The translations under genes were made by a program, and so were the position numbers. The notes beneath the pieces are model-generated. The model saw only the letters and a list, made by a program, of their open reading frames with translations. It searched no databases and was not told where the DNA came from. Below are positions 16,511 to 24,588 of a stretch of 51,151 bases of DNA, piece after piece. Source of the stretch: Arthrobacter sp. CAU 1506. GTDB lineage: Bacteria; Actinomycetota; Actinomycetes; Actinomycetales; Micrococcaceae. The stretch spans positions 1 to 51,151 of the forward strand of contig NZ_SUKC01000024.1 of NCBI RefSeq assembly GCF_005047635.1, in the 5' to 3' direction. How positions within the stretch are numbered: the first letter of the stretch is position 1; every line of letters starts with the position of its first letter.

Positions 16511-17176
16511 ATGCGAACACCTGACGCAGCCGCGACGGCAGCAAACCATTTATCCACCACCGGGACATCCTTCACGGCGACGCCGCGCGAATTCGGCGTC
16601 GGGGCCAGACTGACCTTGGCGGTGATGGCCGATGACTACATCGACGTCATCCTGGGAGCGCTGGAACACGCCGACGCCACCGGGCTCGAGGTGCAGACCG
16701 GGAAGGTCAGCACCTACGTCTCCGGCGCCGAACAGGACGTGCTGCGTTACCTGAGCCAGGTAATCGCCGCGGCGGGCCGCAGCGGGGCACACGTAGCGGC
16801 CGCGGTCCACCTGTCCCGGGGCTGCCCGGGCGGCGTCAGCTGCGAGATACCCGCGGGCGGCGCGGCGCTGTACTCGGAGATCCCGCAACTGGAACCGACC
16901 GGGATCACAGCGGCGGCCGACTGGGCAATCTACCCGCTCGCCGACGGCGGACCCGGCAGCGCGACAGCGGACCACATGCGCGACATCTACGCCGCCATCG
17001 ATTACGCCAAGTCCACCGGGGTGACCGTGACCGAAGACCACTACGTCACCCGGCTGGACGGGGACGTCGCCCAGGTCCTACAGACCATCGCGGCGGGGTG
17101 GGTCCTGATCGGCCGGTCCGTTCAGCACGTCGTCACGCACGCCACCCTGTCCATCAACAGCCCCACCGCGTCCTGA
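16511..17176 (+). CDS. ykoF: YkoF-family thiamine/HMP-binding protein
   Basis: 221 residues with two repeated Ykof-type halves. The first starts near FGVGARLTLAVMADDYIDVILGALE and includes VSTYVSGAEQDVLRYLSQVIAAAG. The second starts near TAAADWAIYPLADGG and includes VTEDHYVTRLDGDVAQVLQTIAAGW. YkoF binds thiamine or its pyrimidine moiety HMP in the cytoplasm and travels with the YkoEDC transporter. It is the first gene after the TPP riboswitch, so thiamine pyrophosphate should repress it. AGAAGGG lies ahead of the ATG. Confidence 0.93.
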   Translation: MRTPDAAATAANHLSTTGTSFTATPREFGVGARLTLAVMADDYIDVILGALEHADATGLEVQTGKVSTYVSGAEQDVLRYLSQVIAAAGRSGAHVAAAVHLSRGCPGGVSCEIPAGGAALYSEIPQLEPTGITAAADWAIYPLADGGPGSATADHMRDIYAAIDYAKSTGVTVTEDHYVTRLDGDVAQVLQTIAAGWVLIGRSVQHVVTHATLSINSPTAS

Positions 17177-17198
17177 CGCCGGACTTAAAGGATTCCCC

Positions 17199-17816
17199 AT
17201 GTCTACCTCAACTACCCCTGCCCGCACACGGTCCTCCTGGAGCCTTAAAGATCTGGTCCTGCTGGTCGTCCTCGGCGTTGTCTTCGGCTTCCTCTACTGG
17301 GTCTTCGTCCAAGCCTGGACCGCCCTCTCGATCCTGATGGGGCCCGCCGGAGACCTCTCGCAGCATTTCCTCGCCGGCAGCTGGCTCTTGGTCGCACCGA
17401 TCGCCATCGCCATCGTCCAGCGGCCCTTTGCCGGCGTCATCGCCGAGGTCCTGGCCTCCGTCATCGAGGTCGTGTTCCTGGGCTCGGCGGTGGGCCCGAT
17501 GCTTTTCATCGCGGCGGCCATCCAAGGCATCGGCAGCGAGATCCCGTTCGCCGCCACCCGCTACCGCTCCTACGGCTGGGCCACGTACGCGTTGTCGGGC
17601 CTGCTCGGCGCCGGGCTGGTCTTCTTCTACTCCGCCTTCCGGTCCGGCTGGTACGGGCAGGACGTGTTTTTCCTCCGCTTGGTCATCCACTTGATCTCCG
17701 GGCTGGTTCTCGGCGGACTGCTGGCCAAGGTGATCGTCGACAACCTGGCGAAGACCGGCGTCGTGGACAACTTCGCGATCGGACGCACCCGTCTGGGCAA
17801 GGCCAATGCCCGCTGA
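17199..17816 (+). CDS. ykoE: ECF transporter substrate-binding subunit YkoE
   Basis: 205 residues with about five to six membrane helices. The segments LVLLVVLGVVFGFLYWVF, the PFAGVIAEVLASVIEVVFLGS loop and IQGIGSEIPFAATRYRSYGW are typical of YkoE, the substrate-specific S component of an energy-coupling-factor transporter for thiamine-related pyrimidine (HMP). AAAGGA precedes the ATG. The 3' end overlaps ykoD by 11 nt, tying synthesis of the S component to its ATPase. Confidence 0.93.
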   Translation: MSTSTTPARTRSSWSLKDLVLLVVLGVVFGFLYWVFVQAWTALSILMGPAGDLSQHFLAGSWLLVAPIAIAIVQRPFAGVIAEVLASVIEVVFLGSAVGPMLFIAAAIQGIGSEIPFAATRYRSYGWATYALSGLLGAGLVFFYSAFRSGWYGQDVFFLRLVIHLISGLVLGGLLAKVIVDNLAKTGVVDNFAIGRTRLGKANAR

Positions 17817-19572
17817 ACCTGCCCTTCAGCTCACCGATGTGTCCGTGGAGTTCCCCCGGCGGGACTCGGCGGTGCTGCGCGGCGTCACGCTGCGGCTGGA
17901 CCCCGGCGAACATCTGATCGTTTTCGGTGCCTCGGGGTCCGGCAAGTCCACGCTCCTGCAGGCGATCACCGGCGTGGTTCCGCACACGGTGCTGTCCACG
18001 CTCACGGGCAGCGTGTCGGTCAATGGAACATCCACCATCGATGCGTCCGTCGTCGAGCTCTCGCGCCACATCGGCGTCCTCAGCCAGGACCCGTCCTCCG
18101 GAGTCTGTTTGCCGGATGTGGAACAGGAACTGGCGCTCCCGCTGGAGAACCGCGCCGTGCCCCCGGAACAGATATCGGCCCGCATCGACCACGCACTCGC
18201 GGCGGTCGGTGCGGCCGGCCTGCGGCAGCGGCAGACCGACAGGCTTTCCGGCGGCGAGGGCCAGCGCGTGGCACTGGCCGCCAGCCTGATCGCCGAACCT
18301 GCGCTGCTGCTGCTCGATGAGCCCACGTCCATGCTCGACCCAGCCGGTCTCACTGCGGTGCGGCAGGCTATCGACGCCGCCACGGCCGCTTTCGGCCCGT
18401 CAGTCGTGCTGGTCGAGCACCGGCTCGACGACTATGCCGGCCCCGCAGGAATTGCCGGCCTGCCGGAACGGGCGGTGGTGCTCGGCGATGACGGCCGGGT
18501 GCTGGCCGACGGCGACACCGCGGCTGTACTGGCAGGCAGCGCCGGACAGCTCAATGCCCGGGGTTGCTGGCTGCCGCTGGAAACGGAACTGTTGGCGGTC
18601 ACCGGGCGGCCCGGCGGTTTGGCCACCCCTGAGGTACGCGCAGCTCTCCGCGCTTTGGCCTTGCCCCGTGAGGGCGACGATCTGCAAGCTCCCCGCGGCT
18701 TGGGAATGCCGAACGACGACGGTGCTTCCCCGGCGCCCCGCATCGGCGACACCGTCCTCACCGCCCGGAATGTCTGCGTCTCGCGCGGCGCCGAACTGAA
18801 AAAGCGCCGGCGGCCCCGGCGCACGGCCGAAACGGCGCCGGCCATCCTCAAGCACGTGAACTTCGAGCTCAGGCGCGGGGAGATCACCGCCCTGCTGGGC
18901 GCCAACGGCACGGGCAAGACGTCGTTGCTGCTCACCCTCGCCGGGCTCCTCCCGCCCGCCGAGGGAAGTGTGGCCGGTGCCCGCCCCGGCATGGTGTTCC
19001 AGAATCCCGAACACCAGTTTGTGGCCCACAGCGTCGTCGATGAAGTCCGGCACGGGCTTCCCGGCGATGCAGGCCGCCTCGTCAAGACCGTTTTGGATCA
19101 GCACCGGCTCATCCATCTGGCCGACCAGAGCCCCTTTCGCTTGTCCGGCGGCGAAAAACGCCGCCTCAGCGTCGCCGCCATGCTGGCGCATGACCGGCCT
19201 TCGTTACTGGCGGACGAGCCGACCTTCGGCCTGGACCGGCGGGACACCATTGCCACCGCCGCCGCGTTCAGGCAGGCGGCGGCGGCCGGCCGTGCCATTT
19301 TCTTCTCCAGCCACGACCTACGCACCGTTGCCACGCTGGCCGACCGCGCCGTCGTCGTCGCAGAGCACACCGTGATTGCCGACGGAGCCATCTTCGATGT
19401 GCTGCGCGACCCAGACGTGCTGATGCGGGCAGGCCTGAGGCTGCCGCCGCTGCTCGACTGGCTGCTCGCCGAGTTCGATTCCGCGCCTGACATCCGCCGC
19501 GTGCTCAACGGGCTGGATGCGGCTGTATCCGGCGCCACCACGGCACCGCAGTTGTCCGGGAGCCGGGTATGA
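17806..19572 (+). CDS. ykoD: ECF transporter double ATPase YkoD
   Basis: 588 residues containing two full ABC ATPase domains in one chain. Domain 1 has Walker A at residues 41-49 (GASGSGKST), signature LSGGEGQRVALAAS near 146 and Walker B LLLLDEPTSMLDP. Domain 2 has Walker A GANGTGKTS near 365, signature LSGGEKRRLSVAAML and Walker B SLLADEPTFGLDRRD. A Lys/Arg-rich linker (KKRRRPRRTAE) joins the halves. It provides energy for YkoE-mediated uptake. It overlaps ykoE by 11 nt and ykoC by 4 nt. Confidence 0.95.
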   Translation: MPAEPALQLTDVSVEFPRRDSAVLRGVTLRLDPGEHLIVFGASGSGKSTLLQAITGVVPHTVLSTLTGSVSVNGTSTIDASVVELSRHIGVLSQDPSSGVCLPDVEQELALPLENRAVPPEQISARIDHALAAVGAAGLRQRQTDRLSGGEGQRVALAASLIAEPALLLLDEPTSMLDPAGLTAVRQAIDAATAAFGPSVVLVEHRLDDYAGPAGIAGLPERAVVLGDDGRVLADGDTAAVLAGSAGQLNARGCWLPLETELLAVTGRPGGLATPEVRAALRALALPREGDDLQAPRGLGMPNDDGASPAPRIGDTVLTARNVCVSRGAELKKRRRPRRTAETAPAILKHVNFELRRGEITALLGANGTGKTSLLLTLAGLLPPAEGSVAGARPGMVFQNPEHQFVAHSVVDEVRHGLPGDAGRLVKTVLDQHRLIHLADQSPFRLSGGEKRRLSVAAMLAHDRPSLLADEPTFGLDRRDTIATAAAFRQAAAAGRAIFFSSHDLRTVATLADRAVVVAEHTVIADGAIFDVLRDPDVLMRAGLRLPPLLDWLLAEFDSAPDIRRVLNGLDAAVSGATTAPQLSGSRV

Positions 19573-20378
19573 CCGCCGCCACCACTTCGGCGTTCACTGC
19601 TTCCGGCAGCGTCCTCGCCCGCCGCAATCCGACGGTCAAGCTCGCACTGTTATTCGTCGTCTCGTTGGCGATGGTGTTCGTTTTTGATCCGGTCACGCCG
19701 GCGGTCCTCTACATCGTCGCCCTGGCCACGATCCAGGCGTCCACTCGCCTACCGGTCAAAGCCATGGCACTAGGGCACGTTCCTTTCGTCGCCTTCGGGC
19801 TGGGGATCTTCCTGGTCAACGCACTCAGCCGTCCGGGCCAGATCCTGTGGGAGGCCGGGCCCGTTCGGGTCACCGTCGAAGGACTGTCGGTGGGTGGTTC
19901 CTTGGCCCTGCGGACGCTGGTGATCGGCATACTCGCCATCGGCTTCGTCGCTTCGACCGACGGCGTGGCGCTGATGGGGAGCCTGCATCAACACGCCCGG
20001 CTCGGCTCCCGGGTCACCTACGCTGTCTTGGCCGGCTACCGCATGCTGCAGGAGATGCCGCGGGAGTGGCAAACCATCCGGCAGGCGCACGCCGTCCGGG
20101 CTCGGCTTCGCCCGGACGGCACCCTGCCGCGTGGCCTGTCCGCCTATCGCCGTGCGGCCTTTGCCCTGCTGGTCGTCTCCGTCCGCAAGGGCGAGCGGAT
20201 GGCCCAGTCTCTGGAATCCCGCGGCCTCGGCCTCAGCCCCCGGACCACGTGGCGGAAGATTCCGCTCAACAGCACCGACTGGCTGATGGCAACAACGGTC
20301 TTGGCCGTGCTCGGCGGAATCCTGGCCCTCAGCCACATCCTGGGCTTCTTGGAAGGATACGATGCGCTCTTCAGCTGA
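19569..20378 (+). CDS. ykoC: ECF transporter transmembrane (T) subunit YkoC
   Basis: 269 residues. Four to five hydrophobic helices are visible, beginning NPTVKLALLFVVSLAMVFVFDPVTPAVLYIVALATI, with two coupling-helix motifs of the A-R-G/ARS type represented by MLQEMPREWQTIRQAHAVRAR and ALLVVSVRKGERMAQSLESRGLG. The latter is the hallmark of ECF T components that touch the ATPases. It overlaps ykoD by 4 nt (ATGA) and the following monooxygenase by 17 nt. Confidence 0.94.
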   Translation: MTAATTSAFTASGSVLARRNPTVKLALLFVVSLAMVFVFDPVTPAVLYIVALATIQASTRLPVKAMALGHVPFVAFGLGIFLVNALSRPGQILWEAGPVRVTVEGLSVGGSLALRTLVIGILAIGFVASTDGVALMGSLHQHARLGSRVTYAVLAGYRMLQEMPREWQTIRQAHAVRARLRPDGTLPRGLSAYRRAAFALLVVSVRKGERMAQSLESRGLGLSPRTTWRKIPLNSTDWLMATTVLAVLGGILALSHILGFLEGYDALFS

Positions 20379-21711
20379 CGGCATGCACCTGGTGGCGATG
20401 GTCAACCCTCCCACCAGCCAGTATTCGGATAATTGGCGGCACCCGCTCTCCAGGCGCGACTGGCTGAGCGCCGAGTTTTATCTCGACTTGGGCCGAACGC
20501 TGGAGCGAGGCTGCTTCGACATGCTGTTCCTGCCCGACGCTCTGGCCGTCCCGGAGGACAACACGGGCGACTTCGCCACCACTCTGGTCACGGGCGGCAA
20601 GGGCGCCATCTATCTCGACCCCATGGTCACGCTCTCACTGGTAGCTGGCGCGACGCGGCACCTGGGGTTGGCTGCGACCATCTCCACGACCTTCACCCCC
20701 GCCTACACCATCGCCCGCAAGTTGCTCTCGCTGGATCACCTCTCCGGCGGTCGGGTCGCCTGGAATATTGTCACGTCCACCACCGATGCCGAGGCTGCCA
20801 ACTTCAGCTTGCCCTCCATCCCGCCCAAGTCAGAACGTTATGACCGGGCCGACGACGTGGTGCAGACGGTGGTGGACTTGTGGGATACGTGGCAGCCCGG
20901 GGCGTTGACCCTGGACGGACCGCGGCGCCGGTTCGCGGATCCTGAGCAGGTGCAGCGGATACCCGAACGGCCCCTGCTTGCCGGAGGCCGGCCGTTGAGC
21001 CGCGGGCCGATCACCTTGCCGCGCAGCCCGCAAGGAAAGCCGGTCCTGATGCAAGCCGGATCCTCGCCGCGCGGGATGGAGTTCGCCGCCCGCTGGGCCG
21101 AGGTCGTGTTCATCGTTGCCGACACTCCGGACGCCATGCGTGCCGTGCGGACCGAACTTCGTTGCCGTGCGGTGGCCGCCGGACGGAACCCAGACCACCT
21201 GGCAGTCCTACCGGCAGTACAACCGATCACCGGGTCGACCCGCGACGCCGCCTTCGCCACCGTCCGGGACTTGGAAGCGGCGCTGGATGAGCAGGACGTT
21301 CTGACGAAGTTGGGCCGCCTCCTGCACGCGTCCCGGGAGGAGTTGGAGCCCGACGGAAGCGCCGAGCAGCTGCTGTTGGCGCACCGCGGCGCAACCGGCA
21401 GCGAAGGGTTCGAACAGATGCTGCTGGCCGCAGCCCGCCGCCAATCCATGACGGTCCGCGACCTGGCGAACGCCCAAGCCATGAACCAGCTGCACCCGCA
21501 ACCCGTGGGCGATCCGGCGGACATCGCCGACTACTTGTGCGAACTTTACGACTCGGAAGCGGCTGACGGTTTCGTGATCATGTCCGCGCTCTACCCATCC
21601 TCGCTCGAAGACTTCGTCAACGGCGTCGTCCCGGAACTGCAATCACGGGGCCGTTTTCGGACCTCGTACTCGGGACGCACCCTGCGCGAACATCTGGGAG
21701 CGCCAGCGTAA
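20362..21711 (+). CDS. NtaA/SnaA/DszA-type FMN-dependent monooxygenase in the TPP operon
   Basis: 449 residues, the size of the nitrilotriacetate-monooxygenase branch of luciferase-like enzymes. Landmarks are FDMLFLPDAL, ATISTTFTPAYTIARKLLSLDHLSGGRVAWNIVTS, PPKSERYDRADD, QAGSSPRGMEFAARWAEVVF and a C-terminal DGFVIMSALYP. These match the FMNH2-dependent enzymes that need a separate flavin reductase; none is nearby. GGAAGGATACG sits directly ahead of the ATG, which lies within ykoC (17-nt overlap), so it is translationally coupled to the transporter and under the same TPP riboswitch. A role in oxidising an imported thiamine-related compound is inferred; the substrate is unknown. Confidence 0.9.
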   Translation: MRSSADGMHLVAMVNPPTSQYSDNWRHPLSRRDWLSAEFYLDLGRTLERGCFDMLFLPDALAVPEDNTGDFATTLVTGGKGAIYLDPMVTLSLVAGATRHLGLAATISTTFTPAYTIARKLLSLDHLSGGRVAWNIVTSTTDAEAANFSLPSIPPKSERYDRADDVVQTVVDLWDTWQPGALTLDGPRRRFADPEQVQRIPERPLLAGGRPLSRGPITLPRSPQGKPVLMQAGSSPRGMEFAARWAEVVFIVADTPDAMRAVRTELRCRAVAAGRNPDHLAVLPAVQPITGSTRDAAFATVRDLEAALDEQDVLTKLGRLLHASREELEPDGSAEQLLLAHRGATGSEGFEQMLLAAARRQSMTVRDLANAQAMNQLHPQPVGDPADIADYLCELYDSEAADGFVIMSALYPSSLEDFVNGVVPELQSRGRFRTSYSGRTLREHLGAPA

Positions 21712-21755
21712 GTATGGGCAGCCCTGAGGTTGGCTTGCTCTGAGGAGGCCAGGCC

Positions 21756-22046
21756 CTACCGTGCCGGGTTGGTATCTTTTCCGTCGAGCCAGAGGGTGTC
21801 GCTGGCGTCGGCATGGGTGCCGGCACCGCCCACGTGCTTGTCGCTGATCTGCGGTCCCTTGGTGATCACGTGCACGAGCGCCATGCCGTGCCCGCGTCCG
21901 AGGTCGTAATCCTGCTTCAGCCAGTCGAGGATCGGCGTGGCCTTGGTGCTCCTGTCAAAACCGCGCTCGTGGGCGAGGCCGATGAACTGGCGAGGGGTGA
22001 GGCCGGTCTTGGCTTCGATGTTATCGAGGTAGCTCTGAAACGACAT
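21756..22046 (-). CDS. DUF4287 domain protein
   Basis: 96 residues. The pattern MSFQSYLDNIEAKTGLTPRQFIGLAHERGF, then KATPILDWLKQDYDLGRGHGMALVHVI is that of DUF4287, a small helical protein of unknown function found in many actinobacteria. It is convergent with the monooxygenase gene, 44 nt away. Confidence 0.88.
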   Translation of the reverse strand: MSFQSYLDNIEAKTGLTPRQFIGLAHERGFDRSTKATPILDWLKQDYDLGRGHGMALVHVITKGPQISDKHVGGAGTHADASDTLWLDGKDTNPAR

Positions 22047-22137
22047 GGCTTAATCCTTCATGGGCCTGGTTTCGCGGAATGGGAATCGTGATGGCATTTC
22101 CTGCGTCGCCCGTTGGGCCGGGCTCCGTCGAGTCCCC

Positions 22138-22332
22138 TCAGCCGCAGTCGCCACCACCTGCACCGCCGGCATCTCCTCCGAAGGCAGTGGTCCCATAGGC
22201 TGCGGTGCCGGCTGTCTCCGCATGCATCGGAGTCCGGGCACCTTTTACGGATCGGCGGTCAGCCCTTGCACCTAAAACCACCCAGGCAATACATGCCACA
22301 AAAAGGGTGGCAATGATGATGGCGAATCCCAT
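22138..22332 (-). CDS. small membrane protein with Gly-rich, Cys-ended tail
   Basis: 64 residues from the ATG at 22332, supported by AGGAGACGGGT immediately upstream; the longer frame to 22413 lacks a binding site. An N-terminal hydrophobic helix (MGFAIIIATLFVACIAWVVLGA) is followed by an Arg/Ala-rich segment and a C-terminal GGDAGGAGGGDCG tail. It may be a membrane-anchored small protein whose glycine-rich tail binds a metal or a partner. I do not recognise the family. Confidence 0.6.
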   Translation of the reverse strand: MGFAIIIATLFVACIAWVVLGARADRRSVKGARTPMHAETAGTAAYGTTAFGGDAGGAGGGDCG

Positions 22333-22488
22333 ACCCGTCTCCTGTCGTTGAGCAAAGGCTATGGCCGGAATGCGCCCTGGGCAACACTTCGGGCTTTTTC
22401 CCTGTCTCGTCAAGGACGATGCAGCACACCTACGCGAGCAGTCGCAACCTGGTTCATCACAACTTCCGTACGGTGGACCACGCCGCCA

Positions 22489-23148
22489 TTAAGCCCAAAG
22501 GTCACTTGGCCGCTCGAATTGACGGGCCATCGCGGACCGTACATTGCGCAGATGGGTTCGCATTGCCTCGGCGGCGCCTGCGCCATCGGCAGCGGCCACC
22601 GCCGTGTAGATGGCCTCGTGTTCAATCAGTTCCTGGTCCGCAGCCAAGTGGGCGTGAAGGCCGGGCAGCACGCGGTAGGCGCGGGAGGTCTCATCGAGGC
22701 ATCGGGCCAAAAAATCGTCGAGCCTGCGGTTCCGCGCACCCCGCGCCAGGGCGCGATGGAACGAGTAGGCGTGCTCCATGCTCGCGAGCGGCTCAACCAC
22801 GGCCTTCTCACGCTGCTTGTCCAGAAGTTCCCGCAGCGTTGTCAGCAGCTCGTGATCTGCGTAGGCGGCGGCGCTCGCGCACGCATGCGGCTCAAGGAGC
22901 ATGCGGAGGTCGAGGACCTCGGCGACGTCGTGCGAGCTCATCGTCACGACGAGGTAACCCTTCTTAGGGAGCACGGTCAGGAGGCCTTCGGTGGTGAGCA
23001 GTCGCAGCGCCTCCCGCACCGGAGTTTTGGAGACGCCAAACTCCTCGGCAAGCCTGGGCTCAACCACGAGGGATCCCGGCGCCAAGTCGCCGGCGAGGAT
23101 CTGAGCGCGCAGCGCGCCGGCGACCCTGTCGGTCATCGAGTCAGCCAC
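22489..23148 (-). CDS. GntR (FadR subfamily) transcriptional regulator
   Basis: 219 residues from the GTG at 23148, which has GGAGG four bases ahead; the frame continues to 23184 but that region overlaps the operator. The N-terminal winged helix reads MTDRVAGALRAQILAGDLAPGSLVVEPRLAEEFGVSKTPVREALRLLTTEGLLTVLPKKGYLV, a classic GntR domain. The C-terminal FCD-type helical domain contains DLRMLLEPHACA and later metal-ligand candidates His/Asp (FHRALARGARNR, EHEAIYTAVAAAD). It is divergent from the MHS transporter and hydroxyacid dehydrogenase genes and probably represses them, responding to their substrate. Confidence 0.93.
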   Translation of the reverse strand: MADSMTDRVAGALRAQILAGDLAPGSLVVEPRLAEEFGVSKTPVREALRLLTTEGLLTVLPKKGYLVVTMSSHDVAEVLDLRMLLEPHACASAAAYADHELLTTLRELLDKQREKAVVEPLASMEHAYSFHRALARGARNRRLDDFLARCLDETSRAYRVLPGLHAHLAADQELIEHEAIYTAVAAADGAGAAEAMRTHLRNVRSAMARQFERPSDLWA

Positions 23149-23167
23149 GGTTCCTCCCTTCGCCCGG

Positions 23168-23187
23168 CTTGTGAATCGTATCACAAG
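23168..23187. promoter_or_regulatory. candidate GntR operator
   Basis: CTTGTGA-ATCGTA-TCACAAG is a perfect inverted repeat with 7-bp arms and a 6-bp spacer, lying in the divergent promoter region 20 nt upstream of the GntR start. It is the natural binding site for a dimeric FadR-type regulator. Confidence 0.65.
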
Positions 23188-23251
23188 ATGCTAGAAATAT
23201 ATTTCACGCATTCCTGCCGCACACCATCTTCCCGCTCCTCCAGGAGGAACC

Positions 23252-24565
23252 TTGGCCAACGCCGTCGTTGCCACCAGTCCTACGAGGCTCACCCCGGGCG
23301 CCCGACGCGCGCTCTTCGCGGCGACCCTCGGAACACTGATCGAGTGGTACGACTACGCGCTGTACGGCGCGGCAGCCGGCCTCGTCATCGGGCCTCTCTT
23401 CTTTGCCGGAACCGGGTCCGAAGCATCGCTGGCGGCGTTCGCGACCTTTGCCGTCGGTTTCGTGGCCCGGCCGTTGGGCGGGGTGCTGATTGGCCACCTC
23501 GGTGACCGGCACGGCCGCCGGCCCGCGATGCTGCTGACGATTCTGCTCATGGGGGCGGCGACGGTGGGCATCGGACTCCTGCCGACAGCGGCCGCCATCG
23601 GGGCTGCTGCCCCGCTCCTGCTGATCGTTTTCCGCCTCCTTCAGGGACTCGGCGCGGGTGCCGAACTCGCGGGAGCCATGACACTCGTCGCGGAGTTCGC
23701 ACCCGCCAAGCGGCGCGGCTTCTTCACCGCCGTCGTGCTGGCAACGCCACCCGCGGGCATCGCACTGGCCACCGTGGCCTTCCTCTGGGCTTCCTCGGCC
23801 GGCGACACTGCGCTGCTCGATTGGGCCTGGCGCATCCCGTTCCTCGCGTCCGCCGTCCTGTTCTTCGTGGCCCTGTTCATCCGCACCAAACTGGAGGAGA
23901 CGCCGGAATACCGCCAGGCGAGCGAGCACGCCGACGAGGCGCGCAAGCGCAAGCTGCCAGTGATGGAGCTCCTGCGCAAGGACCCCGTTGCCGTCCTGAT
24001 CGGCTTCTTCTCCATCACCGGCCACAATGCCCTGAACTACATCATGGCGGTGTTCGCCATCGGCTTGATGGCCTCCCCCGCCGTGGGCATGAGCCGTCCC
24101 GACGCGCTGCTCGCCGTCACGGTCGGTTCCCTCGCGGGCGTGGTGGCAACGCCCGCGGGCGGCTGGCTTGCCGACCGCTGGGGAGCCGGCCGCGTTCTCG
24201 CGATCGGCTCTGCCGCCGGCGCGCTGTTCGCGTTCCCGCTGTTCGCCGCCCTGACTAGTGGCTCGGTCGCGGTGGCAACGGCCACTATTGCCGTGGGATA
24301 CGGCGTCGTGATTGCGATGACGAGCGGCGCTCAAGGCGCTTTCCTGACCAATCTGTTCCCGCCGGATCGGCGCTTCTCCGGCGTCGGGCTGGCACGCGAG
24401 CTTAACGGTGCGATCGTGGCAGGCCTGAGTCCTCTCATCGCGGGCGCGCTGATCGCGGCGGCACAGGGCAGCACGTGGTTGGCCGCGCTGTTCCTCGCCG
24501 CATGCTGCGCATCTTCTGTGATCGCCGTACTCTTGGCCCGCGGCCGCGGCACCACCGCGGCCTGA
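23252..24565 (+). CDS. MHS-family MFS transporter (metabolite:H+ symporter)
   Basis: 437 residues with 12 hydrophobic helices. The N-terminus LFAATLGTLIEWYDYALYGAAAGLVIGPLFF, with the EWYDYALYG motif, and the loop GHLGDRHGRRPAML identify the metabolite:H+ symporter branch, which carries small organic acids such as shikimate, citrate or ketoglutarate. The TTG start has CAGGAGGAACC directly upstream. It is followed 23 nt later by a hydroxyacid dehydrogenase, so it probably imports that enzyme's substrate. Confidence 0.93.
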   Translation: MANAVVATSPTRLTPGARRALFAATLGTLIEWYDYALYGAAAGLVIGPLFFAGTGSEASLAAFATFAVGFVARPLGGVLIGHLGDRHGRRPAMLLTILLMGAATVGIGLLPTAAAIGAAAPLLLIVFRLLQGLGAGAELAGAMTLVAEFAPAKRRGFFTAVVLATPPAGIALATVAFLWASSAGDTALLDWAWRIPFLASAVLFFVALFIRTKLEETPEYRQASEHADEARKRKLPVMELLRKDPVAVLIGFFSITGHNALNYIMAVFAIGLMASPAVGMSRPDALLAVTVGSLAGVVATPAGGWLADRWGAGRVLAIGSAAGALFAFPLFAALTSGSVAVATATIAVGYGVVIAMTSGAQGAFLTNLFPPDRRFSGVGLARELNGAIVAGLSPLIAGALIAAAQGSTWLAALFLAACCASSVIAVLLARGRGTTAA

Positions 24566-24588
24566 TTCCACCCCTTGGAGGTACCCCC

